DNA of 10,988 nt from Treponema sp. (GCA_016296205.1 JAEDJS010000062.1:1-10988); one strand, 5' to 3'. Positions 1 through 7,846 are shown, counted from the first letter of the stretch. Numbers and translations: made by a program. The notes: a model not told the origin generated them from the sequence alone.

Positions 1-1
1 C

Positions 2-730
2 AATGCGGTGCGGCTTGCAATTGAAGCTGGGAATGATATTGTTATTTCGTCATCTACTCCAACTTTTGGAGAAGCCCTCTGGACAAGAAATTTTGCTCTT
101 ATGCAGACTGATTCTGTTTTTAGACAGCAGGTTAAAAAAGCGGCGCGAAGAGTTGTTTATCATAAATTGAAGTATTATCAAAATCCAGATTATGCACCAC
201 TTTATCCAGATGAAAAAATGATTAAGGAAAATATTCCAGACAAAGAAGGTGAATTGTTTTTTACTGAACAGGCCTGCAGATCAATTAGTGTAATCAAACA
301 GGGGGATTTCCCACTTACTGCAGAAAAAGCCGGAAAAGTTTTAATTGCCGGTCCCTTTATTTCTTATTTTAATGAAGGCCGCAAACGTTTTCCTGGAGCT
401 TCAACTTATCACTATAATTATGAACTGGCCGCAGATAAAAGTAATTATGAAACATGGAATGCAGAAAGTCTTACAGCTGTTGCAAGAAATTACGATACGA
501 TTATACTGTGCGTTTTTAATGAGCATTCCATGAGCATTGCAGAACGTTTGCGCTGGATGGGAAAACGGGTTGTAATAATGAATATTCTTAGTCCTTTGCC
601 GGTGCTTAATAACCATTGGGCAGATACAGTTATTTGCGGATTCAGTTACAGTAAATATTCATTTGCTGCAATGTTTGCTGCATTGGCTGGAGAAATTCAA
701 ATTAATGGCCAACTTCCACTGGAGTATTAA
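2..730 (+). CDS. Glycoside hydrolase family 3 protein, C-terminal part (5' end outside window)
   Basis: The frame is open from the first full codon (Asn-Ala-Val-Arg) with no stop before the window edge. The GTG at position 8 is therefore almost certainly an internal Val and the gene starts upstream. The first visible residues (AVRLAIEAGNDIVISSS) match the end of the GH3 TIM barrel, where the chain reads 'A-x-x-A-x-x-A-G-x-D'. A linker helix follows, then an alpha/beta sandwich domain (about residues 75-241) of the GH3 C-terminal type, with VLIAGPF, YDTIILCVF, a late VVIMNILSP strand and the terminal 'FAALAGEIQINGQLP' segment. GH3 enzymes are beta-glucosidases, beta-xylosidases or beta-N-acetylglucosaminidases (NagZ). 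The barrel with the nucleophile Asp is not visible, so the substrate cannot be set. A NagZ-like or beta-glucosidase role are both possible. The stop is TAA at 728-730, 3 bases from the convergent ppk stop, with no terminator between them. Confidence 0.8.
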   Translation, partial: NAVRLAIEAGNDIVISSSTPTFGEALWTRNFALMQTDSVFRQQVKKAARRVVYHKLKYYQNPDYAPLYPDEKMIKENIPDKEGELFFTEQACRSISVIKQGDFPLTAEKAGKVLIAGPFISYFNEGRKRFPGASTYHYNYELAADKSNYETWNAESLTAVARNYDTIILCVFNEHSMSIAERLRWMGKRVVIMNILSPLPVLNNHWADTVICGFSYSKYSFAAMFAALAGEIQINGQLPLEY

Positions 731-733
731 AAT

Positions 734-2854
734 TTATTTTCGGCGGATTATAAATTCAAGCTTTGGTGACTTACGTTTTGCTTCGTCCTGCTTGCGGTAT
801 TTTTTATGAAGAATTTCCTGTACTCTTACATACTGGTCTTTCTTTCCGCATGTTATTTGTTTCCAGGAGCCGTCTTTTGTTAGTTCATGGGCGTGGGTAT
901 TATCCTGGAAATATAAGAACAGCATATTTTTTATTTTTGTAAAGATCTGTTTGTCTGTAACAGGGAACATAAGTTCAATTCGTCTGTCTAAGTTTCTGTC
1001 CATCCAGTCGGCACTGCTCAAGTATAATTCTTCATTACCGGAATTTGAAAAATAGAAAATCCGTGAATGTTCCAGATACCGGTCTACTACGCTTACAACT
1101 CTGATGTTTTCGCTAAGGCCTTTAACCCCTGGAACAAGTGTGCAGATACCCCGTACATTCAAATCGATTCTAACACCTGCCTGGCTTGCTTTATACAGAG
1201 CGTCAATTATTTCTGAATGAGTTAGAGAATTCATTTTTGCACAAATATAGCATTCTGCTCCAGTCATTGCATTTTGTGTTTCTGTTTTTATCATTTCCAG
1301 AAGTTTTGATTTTAAAGTAACTGGTGCCATGTAAATACAATGCATTGTTTGCAGTGCGCTGTATCCACTGATTGTGTTAAAGAAAATCTGTGCGTCATTT
1401 GCTATGGCCTGATTTGTTGTAAAAATGCTTAAATCCTGGTAAAGCTCTGCAGTTTTTGTATTGTAATTGCCAGTGCTTAAATGAACGTATCTCTGAATTG
1501 AATCTTCTTCCCGCCGCATAACAAGACAAAGCTTTGCGTGAACCTTGATTCCCACAACTCCATAAATTACTATGGCTCCGCATTTTTCCAGCTGATTTGC
1601 CCAGTTTATATTCCGCTGTTCATCAAACCTTGCTTTTAGTTCAACAAAGACTGTTACCTGTTTTCCGTTTCTTGCAGCCTGTTCCAATGCTTTTACAATG
1701 GGAGAATTATTTGCCGTTCTGTATAAAGTCATTTTTATTGCAAGAACGTTGGGGTCTTCGCTGGCATCTTTTAAAAATTTTACAACAGGGTCAAAACTTT
1801 CGTAAGGAACATTCAGCATTACGTCTCTTGTTTTTAATGTGTTCCAAAGAGGTTCGTTTTTTGAAAATTCAGTTGAATCAAAATGGCTCCAGTGGGGGTA
1901 AAGATATTTTTCTCCTTCTTCAATGTTTGTAAGCTCCTGCAATGTTGCTGGATTCAGAAGGGTTTTAGAAATATAAATGTCGTCGTCATCAAGTGATAGT
2001 TTTTCTTTTAAAAATTTTAAAAGTGTTTCACTTGTGCTGCTGGCTGTGAGTCTTACTGCAAATGAATTTTCCCGGTTTTCAAGAGTGTTTCTGACTTCCT
2101 GAATAAAATCTTTTTCTGTCCGTTCATTGATTTCTACGTCGGCGTCTCTGGCAATTTTAAACAGAAGGCTTTCACTAATTCTGTAACCAGGAAAAATTTC
2201 GTTGCTCATACAAAGAAGAATTTCTTCCAATGTAGTCCATTGTTTTTGATTTCCTTCTGATGGGAGCCATACGATTCTGTTTATTGCAGAAGGAATCTGA
2301 ACAAGTGCAATAATTTTATCCGGATTTTTGGCGCTTAAAAGATTTTGTTTAATGTGAACACCCTGAGCCGCAGTAAGAAGAAATGCCGCATGAAGATTCA
2401 GGTTGGTGATTCTGGGAAATTCTTCGGTGTCTGTTCTGAGCGGTGTTAGTAAAGGAAAAATTTCCTGATGAAAGAATTTTTCTACATAACTTTTTTGAGC
2501 AGGTGAATAATTATTTCTGCTAATAAAAGGGAATCCAATTTCTGCCAGTGATGGAAGAATTTCGTGGGCAAGTGTTTCATTTTGAATATTAAAAACCTGG
2601 TGAGCCCTTGCGGCAATTTTTTTTAAGATTGTAAGAGGCACCATTCCACTTGCATCTTTTTTATGGGGATTTAGTTTTAAATTCCGTTTGATTGAAGCAA
2701 CTCTAACCTGGAAAAATTCATCAAAGTTGCTTTCTGTAATTCCTATGAAATTTAATCGCTCAAGAAGTGGAGTGTCTTTTCTTACTGCTTCATTAAGAAC
2801 ACGGGCGTTAAATTCAATCCAGCTTAATTCCCGGTTAAAAAGTTTTGTTTCCAT
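734..2854 (-). CDS. ppk1: Polyphosphate kinase Ppk1
   Basis: Ppk1 reversibly transfers the gamma phosphate of ATP onto inorganic polyphosphate. The 706-residue length is normal for the family. The N-terminal domain opens with the typical FNRELSWIEFN (6-16) and the ESNFDEFFQVRVA stretch (41-53). The catalytic C-terminal half carries KMTLYRT (Arg379), KARFDEQ (Arg409), the phosphohistidine motif KVHAKL (His439) and VDRYLEH (His596). These line up at a constant offset of 4 with E. coli Arg375, Arg405, His435 and His592 (from memory), so the active site looks complete. SADWMDRNLDRRIE near 614-627 is also typical. The ATG at 2854 has a strong AAGGAGG 5 bases upstream (2860-2866). It is the last gene of a minus-strand operon, 22 bases after the Ppx/GppA gene. 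No intrinsic terminator is visible beyond the stop, which nearly touches the convergent GH3 gene. Confidence 0.97.
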   Translation of the reverse strand: METKLFNRELSWIEFNARVLNEAVRKDTPLLERLNFIGITESNFDEFFQVRVASIKRNLKLNPHKKDASGMVPLTILKKIAARAHQVFNIQNETLAHEILPSLAEIGFPFISRNNYSPAQKSYVEKFFHQEIFPLLTPLRTDTEEFPRITNLNLHAAFLLTAAQGVHIKQNLLSAKNPDKIIALVQIPSAINRIVWLPSEGNQKQWTTLEEILLCMSNEIFPGYRISESLLFKIARDADVEINERTEKDFIQEVRNTLENRENSFAVRLTASSTSETLLKFLKEKLSLDDDDIYISKTLLNPATLQELTNIEEGEKYLYPHWSHFDSTEFSKNEPLWNTLKTRDVMLNVPYESFDPVVKFLKDASEDPNVLAIKMTLYRTANNSPIVKALEQAARNGKQVTVFVELKARFDEQRNINWANQLEKCGAIVIYGVVGIKVHAKLCLVMRREEDSIQRYVHLSTGNYNTKTAELYQDLSIFTTNQAIANDAQIFFNTISGYSALQTMHCIYMAPVTLKSKLLEMIKTETQNAMTGAECYICAKMNSLTHSEIIDALYKASQAGVRIDLNVRGICTLVPGVKGLSENIRVVSVVDRYLEHSRIFYFSNSGNEELYLSSADWMDRNLDRRIELMFPVTDKQIFTKIKNMLFLYFQDNTHAHELTKDGSWKQITCGKKDQYVRVQEILHKKYRKQDEAKRKSPKLEFIIRRK

Positions 2855-2876
2855 TATTTCCTCCTTCTTAAAAAAG

Positions 2877-4400
2877 TTAATTCAAAACGATTTTGTAGCC
2901 GAATACGTTTTCGAATAAATCACCTTTTTCTTTTAATGCAATTTTTTCTAGAGAAGTTTCACGGTTTTTGCATTTGATAGAGAAACTGTTTTCTGTTACG
3001 GAAAAATTTATATTTTTGAATTTCTGTTCGTGGCTTCTGTCTAAAGCGTCGGCGACTCTAAGAATGGCACTCAACTTTAATATTGTAAGTCTTGTCTGCC
3101 GTGGAAGAATTCTGAACTGGGCATCGTTTTGCAGTTCCTGAACTCCTTTGTGGTAACTTACAATTCGTGCAATCATACTGATTTCTTCCCGGTTAAGTCC
3201 AAAAATTTCACTGTTTTCTACAAGATATTTTGAGTGGATGTTGTGGTTTTTTGCTCCAATAAACATTCCGATGTCATGAAGAATTGCACTGGTTTCAAGA
3301 ATCAGACGTTCATCGCTGCCCATCATCAGTTCGTTTTTCATTGAATCAAAAATCTGTAAGCTTAAATTCTTTACGCACTCAGCATGTTTTTCGTCACCTT
3401 TATATTTTCTAAGGAGATTGTTGGCACTGGCAATAATTTGACTGTTGAATTCTTCTTCAAGATAATCACTGGATGCGCTTTTAGAAATAATCAATCCGTC
3501 TCTTAAACTTGTTTCTGGAACAATGATTTTCTGAACGTTGGTAAGCTTAACAAAAAGAAGATAAATCAATAGCGAAATGTGGAATGTCTGGGCTTCAGAA
3601 TAACTCAACTTAAATTTATCAATACATTCTTCAACTGTCCAATGTTGAATGTCTTCTACAAATTTTTCAAAATCATCCCGGTTTATTTCCCAAAGAAATT
3701 TACTTATGTTGCGGCCGGCAAAAAGAGCTGCAAGCTTCATGTCGTTTCCAACTGCAATAAACTGCTTGATTTTTTGAAGATTCAGTTCGTTGTTAAGTGA
3801 TCCTTTTGTATTCTGGATAAATTCTTTTACATAGCGGCGGGCATCGTCTAAATTCCACTGGTTAAAGGGCAGCTGCTGTTCAATAATAACTGTGCCAAGA
3901 CGTAAACTGTGAGCTGCGGCCATTTTGCCTTTTTCTATCAGCATAACTTCTGTGCTTGCTCCGGCCACTTCAAGAATAATGCTGTCACTGTATCTTACGC
4001 TGTAACTTTCGGTGCTCAGACAGTCATTTACAGCAAGGTACATCAACCTGTTTTCTTCAATTCCATCTACAATTTTAACAGTATATCCGGTTTTTATTTT
4101 TATTCGGTCTACAACTGGGTCACGATTATTGGCTTCCCGTAAAGCATTTGTTCCAATAACCATTGTCTGTTCCGGAGTGATTCCCCAGGCAACCAGCTGT
4201 TCTGTAAATCTTGTGAGAATTTGGAGAATATGCAGCAATGTATCTCTGGAAATTGAACCAGTAGTATAAACATCTTTTCCCAGATTAACCGGGAATCCGC
4301 TGGAGTCCAATAATGTTCGAGATTTGTCTTGTTCAACTTTGGCTACTAACAGGCGTAATCCGGTAGAGCCAATTTCAATCACTGCAAGGGGCTCTGCCAT
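2877..4400 (-). CDS. ppx: Ppx/GppA-family phosphatase with C-terminal HD domain
   Basis: Two regions are visible. Residues 1-305 are an actin-like ASKHA fold of the Ppx/GppA type, with VIEIGSTGLRLL (7-18), VIGTNALREANN (81-92), VDGIEENRLMYLAV (111-124, Glu116 in the place of E. coli Ppx catalytic Glu121), LEVAGASTE (143-151) and a late ETSLRDGLI (296-304). Residues 325-507 form an HD-type helical domain with His339, LHDIG (His375-Asp376), HSKY (His389), SYHKG (His417) and ADALD (Asp451). Ppx removes terminal phosphates from polyphosphate and GppA acts on pppGpp; the adjacent ppk gene favours Ppx. Oddities: the usual D-x-G-S is E9-I-G-S, D-I-G-G-G-S is E144-V-A-G-A-S, and the later G-x-G-T motif reads V-G-N-D (217-220). 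Activity may therefore differ from classical Ppx. The ATG has GGGAGG 6 bases upstream (4407-4412). It lies 18 bases after the glycosidase and 22 before ppk, so cotranscription is likely. Family call is firm; the exact substrate is not. Confidence 0.88.
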   Translation of the reverse strand: MAEPLAVIEIGSTGLRLLVAKVEQDKSRTLLDSSGFPVNLGKDVYTTGSISRDTLLHILQILTRFTEQLVAWGITPEQTMVIGTNALREANNRDPVVDRIKIKTGYTVKIVDGIEENRLMYLAVNDCLSTESYSVRYSDSIILEVAGASTEVMLIEKGKMAAAHSLRLGTVIIEQQLPFNQWNLDDARRYVKEFIQNTKGSLNNELNLQKIKQFIAVGNDMKLAALFAGRNISKFLWEINRDDFEKFVEDIQHWTVEECIDKFKLSYSEAQTFHISLLIYLLFVKLTNVQKIIVPETSLRDGLIISKSASSDYLEEEFNSQIIASANNLLRKYKGDEKHAECVKNLSLQIFDSMKNELMMGSDERLILETSAILHDIGMFIGAKNHNIHSKYLVENSEIFGLNREEISMIARIVSYHKGVQELQNDAQFRILPRQTRLTILKLSAILRVADALDRSHEQKFKNINFSVTENSFSIKCKNRETSLEKIALKEKGDLFENVFGYKIVLN

Positions 4401-4418
4401 AAATTACCTCCCGTAGTA

Positions 4419-5849
4419 TTAAAGTTTATCAATGAGCATTGTACATTTACCTGATGGAATTGGAAGAGTTTTCTTTTTCTGGTCAAGAATGTTGATGGTA
4501 AAGTAATAGAGCTTTTCGCTTTCCATCTGAATTTCCCATCCACGGTTGCTTTTGTTGCTCAAAATTGTAATAAGGTTGCGTTTAAGGGACAGCTTTTCAA
4601 TTCCCATGATTTCCATGTTTGGAATAATCCAGTCAACTGTTTTTCTTGGCAAACTGATGTTCAGTCCGATAACGTTTTCTATCATCAATGCAATTGAACT
4701 TAATCCAATGTAGTGAAGGTATCGTCTGCGAGGGAATTCACTTTTGTGAGAAAGACTTGCAGGTCCTTCTTTCATTGGCAGATAAGCTTCAAATAAGTCG
4801 CCCTTTTCTTTAGGATTTGCAGGTGACAGTCCTTCCAGAATAAAATAAAGGTGACGAATTGCACTTTCTCTGGCAATATCATATCTCTGGTATTTTTCAA
4901 GACCTTTGATAATCATAAAGTTGAATGGACTGTAAACAGAACCGTTAAAACCTTCGCCTTTTTCTTTAAAATCCGGGCTGTCCATACTTACAGTTGGGAA
5001 TGGATGTTCACTTCCAAAGGTTTTAGGATTTGAAAGATGAGCAATAAGTAAGTCTGCTTTGTCGGCGTTTGGAAGTTCAGCAAGAAGAGGCCAGAATCCG
5101 GCAATTGTTTTTTGTTGCAGACGCTGTTCGTTTTTGTCCAGATCGTGGTAAAAACCAGTATCATTGTCCCACATAAGGGAATTAATTCTTGTTTTAAGCT
5201 GGAAATATTTTTTAAGATACTGGAAACTGATTTCCTTATCGTTAAGAATATCTCCCAATGCACTCATATGAGCACAGTTGATTGCCATACATGCGTTAAA
5301 ATCAACTGGATAATATGCTCCTTTTCTTGGTGCGTTGAACATTGTAGAAGAAACAAAAGGAACATTGTAAAGCCCGTTTGGTTTTTTAAATGTTCTGTCA
5401 ATCCAGTCCATGTATTTTTGCAAAACCGGCATAATTTCCTTAATTCTGCGTTTGTTTCCGCCTTTGTGGAACAAGTTGAATTCTGCCCATGCAAAAAGTG
5501 GAAGCCCAACACCTTCAGGATTTGATTTGTCTAAAACAGGTTTGTTTGTTTTTGTATCATATTTCCATCGGATGGCACCATTTTCTTCCTGCTGTTCATA
5601 GAAATAATCAATATTTTTATTAGCCGGATAATTGCGGTTAGAAAAAACAAGGAAAAATGAAGAAAAAATCGATTCAAACTGGTCTACTATTAATTCACCG
5701 TTTTGTGGATAAATAAAATACCCATCTGGGCTTGTCTGACCTGTTGAAGGATCAATCCAGTAATCAGAAATCCAGTTCCATGTTTTGTCATAAATATCAA
5801 CAAAGTCCTGATCGTAAAAATGGATCTTTGGGAAATCGCGCTTGTTCAC
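4419..5849 (-). CDS. Six-hairpin glycosidase, GH63/MGH1/trehalase-like
   Basis: The 476-residue soluble protein has no signal peptide, so it should act in the cytoplasm. It has the (alpha/alpha)6-barrel signatures of the trehalase/GH63/mannosylglycerate-hydrolase group: GLPLFAWAEFNLF (115-127), YYPVDFNACMAINCAHM (179-195), LMWDNDTGFYHDLD (225-238), IAGFWPLLAELP (249-260), GFNGSVYSPFNFMIIKGLEKY (300-320, cut by one residue either side in homologues) and LFEAYLP (352-358). Glu354 fits the general-base position of GH63/MGH enzymes. The segment where these enzymes have S-G-M-D-N-S-P-R, with the acid Asp, reads S168-T-M-F-N-A-P-R, so Phe171 stands in for Asp. The C-terminal 80 residues look like a beta-rich accessory region. 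The substrate is unknown; alpha-glucosides, mannosylglycerate or oligosaccharides are options. It is the first gene of the operon with ppx and ppk. The start is a GTG with AGGAG 5 bases upstream; no upstream in-frame ATG with a better site was seen. Confidence 0.75.
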   Translation of the reverse strand: MNKRDFPKIHFYDQDFVDIYDKTWNWISDYWIDPSTGQTSPDGYFIYPQNGELIVDQFESIFSSFFLVFSNRNYPANKNIDYFYEQQEENGAIRWKYDTKTNKPVLDKSNPEGVGLPLFAWAEFNLFHKGGNKRRIKEIMPVLQKYMDWIDRTFKKPNGLYNVPFVSSTMFNAPRKGAYYPVDFNACMAINCAHMSALGDILNDKEISFQYLKKYFQLKTRINSLMWDNDTGFYHDLDKNEQRLQQKTIAGFWPLLAELPNADKADLLIAHLSNPKTFGSEHPFPTVSMDSPDFKEKGEGFNGSVYSPFNFMIIKGLEKYQRYDIARESAIRHLYFILEGLSPANPKEKGDLFEAYLPMKEGPASLSHKSEFPRRRYLHYIGLSSIALMIENVIGLNISLPRKTVDWIIPNMEIMGIEKLSLKRNLITILSNKSNRGWEIQMESEKLYYFTINILDQKKKTLPIPSGKCTMLIDKL

Positions 5850-5854
5850 AATGG

Positions 5855-5859
5855 CTCCT
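5855..5859 (-). promoter_or_regulatory. Shine-Dalgarno site for the GTG-started glycosidase gene
   Basis: On the minus strand AGGAG stands 5 bases before GTG at 5849-5847. This supports the rare GTG start over internal codons, and the encoded MNKRDFPKIHFYD is a plausible cytoplasmic N terminus. Confidence 0.65.
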
Positions 5860-5887
5860 AATTAGATACTTTTTTTTTAATACAATA

Positions 5888-5918
5888 AGTATAACACAGA
5901 ATTTAAAAAATCGTTCAC
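5888..5918 (-). promoter_or_regulatory. Candidate promoter of the glycosidase-ppx-ppk operon
   Basis: On the minus strand TATACT (5893-5888) is a 5/6 match to the -10 box and is preceded by TG plus one base, an extended -10. A weak -35 (GTGAAC, 5918-5913) lies 19 bases upstream; the extended -10 may make up for the weak box and long spacer. The predicted start would be near 5881, giving a leader of about 30 bases that contains the AGGAG site. The 114-base gap around it (5850-5963) has poly-A/T runs but no clear GC-rich terminator for the upstream gene, so some read-through into the operon is possible. Confidence 0.45.
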
Positions 5919-5963
5919 TTTTTTAGGAAAAAAATTAAAAATTCTTCTTTTTTTAACGGTTTT

Positions 5964-7784
5964 TTAGTTTTCTGTTGAATTTTCAGCGGGTTTCTTAACT
6001 TCAACTGGTTTTGCAACAGTTTTTGCCGGAGCAGCAGGTGCAGGAGTGTCCGGGGTAAAGAAAGAACCTGATGGAGTACAGTAAATTTTTACAGTTTCTG
6101 TTGAACTCTTGTGTCGGCTCTTAAACAGCATTGTTTTTGTTTCAGGCAGGTAGTAGTAACCCATTGTATTGTAAGTTTCAAAGTTTGGTGCCTGAGAGTA
6201 TTCAAGTCCCCAGATGATTGGCTTTTTACTTCTTGATTTTGGCAATCCTTTGATAATTACGTGGTGAATCAAACTCTGTGGGAATTCAACTCCCATTGTA
6301 GCAGTGTTTTGTTCATCAACCTTGTAAGAAATATTTTTTGCACTTGTCCATGCCCATACAGGATTCTGACCATAGTAGCCAAGAATAACAACATGAGGAT
6401 AAGCGGTATTTTTAACAAGAAGAGGGTAAATTTCTGCAAGAGTTTTAAGGTCAAGACTGTCTGGATTAGAAATTGCACAGTTAACAATCATGTTTCCAGT
6501 TCCAGTAAGACCAATTCTGCCTCTTGTGTTACCGTATGCAATCAATGCGGCACCAGTTTTAATCTGCTGCACAAGGTTTAGAGGAGCGCCGTTTTCTGTA
6601 AGCTTGATTCTCTGGTTTTCTACAGAACATTCTTCGGCAACAGCATCTTCACATGCAGCAAGACAGTTTTCAAGAAGGCCGGCAAGCTGAGGATCATACG
6701 GATAAATCTTTGAATAAACTTCCATAATTCCAGTTGCAAGAGAAATACTTGGCTTAAATTTTTCAATTGAACCAGGAATAGAAAGAACTTTTCTGGCCAG
6801 GTCAGTACGCTTGTTCAGAATAAGGAAATTTGCAATTCCGGAAACAGTAAAGATGTCTGCATTTTTTGAAGTAACAGAACTTTCTGCCATGCTTTTTAAC
6901 TGCTGCAGATGCATTTCCAGACGTTTGTCTTTATTCTGAAGTTTACCAAAGAATGGTGCACTTAAATATGTATTGTTTGAATTTTTCTTAATGCTGTCTG
7001 GTACAGTATCCAGAGCTTCGTTGTATCGGTTTGAAGTGTACATTTCTGCAATATATGCAACAGCTTCGGCTTCCGAAATTGAATCCGGTGCATTCTGAAC
7101 TTTTGAGTTGAAGCTTCTTATAACTGCAGTTTTTATCTGTTTTACAGTTGAATCAAATGTTTTTGCATCTGCCAGAGGTAAAGTGATGATTGAATCAAAT
7201 TCAAAGCGTTTTGTAGGATCGTAGCTGATAAATGATGCGTTTCTTTCCCTTGAAGTAAAAACAACTCTGTTGTCTTCCGTAATTTTCGGGGCGTTTAATG
7301 CAAAATTTGCTCTCTTTGATGCAACAAGAATTTTTGTTTCTGTTGTTTCTTTCTGGGCAAAACCGCTGTTTAATTTGTAAGGAATGCTGATTTTTTTACC
7401 AGAAGGATTTGCGTTTACAGAAAGGCTTGATTCATTTGATTTGTCGCTTAGTGTAAATGTAAGAGTGCTGGAGTCAGAGAAAGTTACAATTGAAGATAAA
7501 TCTCCTGACTGCTCAACACTTACCAGCTGAACAGGGTTTCCGTCTACTGTTACCGGGTCGGAATCGGAACATAAAAAACTGATTCCCCTGAAGCTTGCCT
7601 GCATTTGATTTCTAAGGCTTGTTTCCTTGTTTTCATTTTCTGTCTGTGCTAAAGTAAAACGAAGGGCACCAATATTTTTAGAAATTACAGATTCGCTCTT
7701 AAACTGAACAATAAAAATGCCGACAATCAAAACGGCGTAGAGGACAGTAAGTCCTAATAACTTTCTAACTGGATGTTTGCGCAT
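5964..7784 (-). CDS. Large single-pass envelope protein, function unknown
   Basis: I do not recognise this 606-residue protein. A basic start (MRKHPVRK) is followed by one hydrophobic segment (about 9-27) with no lipobox or clear signal-peptidase site. It is therefore probably anchored in the inner membrane with the rest in the periplasm. Residues 65-205 look beta-rich, with alternating polar and hydrophobic strands such as SIVTFSDSSTLTFTL (98-112). Residues 235-385 look helical and repeat-like (AVAYIAEMYTSNRYNEALD, 241-259). Residues 410-570 form another mixed domain with LTGTGNMIV (426-434), VVILGYYGQNPVWAW (465-479) and KPIIWGLEYS (521-530). The last 30 residues are a Pro/Ala/Lys-rich tail, as in linkers that sit near cell wall. 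The gene diverges from the TPR lipoprotein gene. No Shine-Dalgarno is visible before the ATG; the promoter placement suggests a leaderless mRNA. Confidence 0.85.
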   Translation of the reverse strand: MRKHPVRKLLGLTVLYAVLIVGIFIVQFKSESVISKNIGALRFTLAQTENENKETSLRNQMQASFRGISFLCSDSDPVTVDGNPVQLVSVEQSGDLSSIVTFSDSSTLTFTLSDKSNESSLSVNANPSGKKISIPYKLNSGFAQKETTETKILVASKRANFALNAPKITEDNRVVFTSRERNASFISYDPTKRFEFDSIITLPLADAKTFDSTVKQIKTAVIRSFNSKVQNAPDSISEAEAVAYIAEMYTSNRYNEALDTVPDSIKKNSNNTYLSAPFFGKLQNKDKRLEMHLQQLKSMAESSVTSKNADIFTVSGIANFLILNKRTDLARKVLSIPGSIEKFKPSISLATGIMEVYSKIYPYDPQLAGLLENCLAACEDAVAEECSVENQRIKLTENGAPLNLVQQIKTGAALIAYGNTRGRIGLTGTGNMIVNCAISNPDSLDLKTLAEIYPLLVKNTAYPHVVILGYYGQNPVWAWTSAKNISYKVDEQNTATMGVEFPQSLIHHVIIKGLPKSRSKKPIIWGLEYSQAPNFETYNTMGYYYLPETKTMLFKSRHKSSTETVKIYCTPSGSFFTPDTPAPAAPAKTVAKPVEVKKPAENSTEN

Positions 7785-7846
7785 TTTGTTATTTTAATCT
7801 TTAAAAGAACAAAATTCAATACCATCTGACACAGGAAAAAATAAGT
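7785..7846. promoter_or_regulatory. 62-base divergent control region
   Basis: This gap separates the 606-residue gene (minus) from the lipoprotein gene (plus). The minus promoter fills its left two thirds. For the plus gene, AGGA at 7833-7836 lies 10 bases before the ATG, but no convincing -35/-10 pair is seen. The best weak option is TTGCGC (7777-7782) with TTTAAA (7800-7805), 17 bases apart, which would start inside the divergent gene. Any two promoters here must overlap, so the two genes may compete or be controlled together. No palindromic operator was seen. Confidence 0.45.
7791..7819 (-). promoter_or_regulatory. Promoter placing transcription start at the ATG (leaderless) of the 606-residue gene
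   Basis: On the minus strand TTGAAT (7819-7814) and TAAAAT (7796-7791) are separated by exactly 17 bases; they match the sigma-70 boxes at 4/6 and 5/6. Only 6 bases (AACAAA) separate the -10 from the ATG at 7784, so the usual +1 would be the A of the ATG itself. The lack of any purine-rich ribosome site upstream agrees with this. Confidence 0.55.

Noticed and set aside
8..10. GTG at 8 as the true start of the first gene.
   Set aside because: The frame is open to the window edge, no ribosome site can be seen, and the residues before and after it continue the GH3 barrel motif.
1395..1932. Open frames opposite or offset to ppk1 (1395-1583 minus, 1597-1932 plus).
   Set aside because: They lie entirely inside a well-supported ppk1 frame, have no ribosome sites worth noting and give low-complexity, Leu/Phe/Gln-rich translations without domain features.
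5112..5525. A 137-codon plus-strand open frame inside the glycosidase gene.
   Set aside because: It is rich in Cys, Phe and Val as expected from the antisense of this composition, lacks a start context, and overlaps a conserved enzyme fully.
7446..7590. Beta-strand pattern after one membrane segment, similar in layout to LptC.
   Set aside because: No sequence motif of LptC/LptA could be seen, the protein is three times as long, and treponemes lack LPS; layout alone is not enough.
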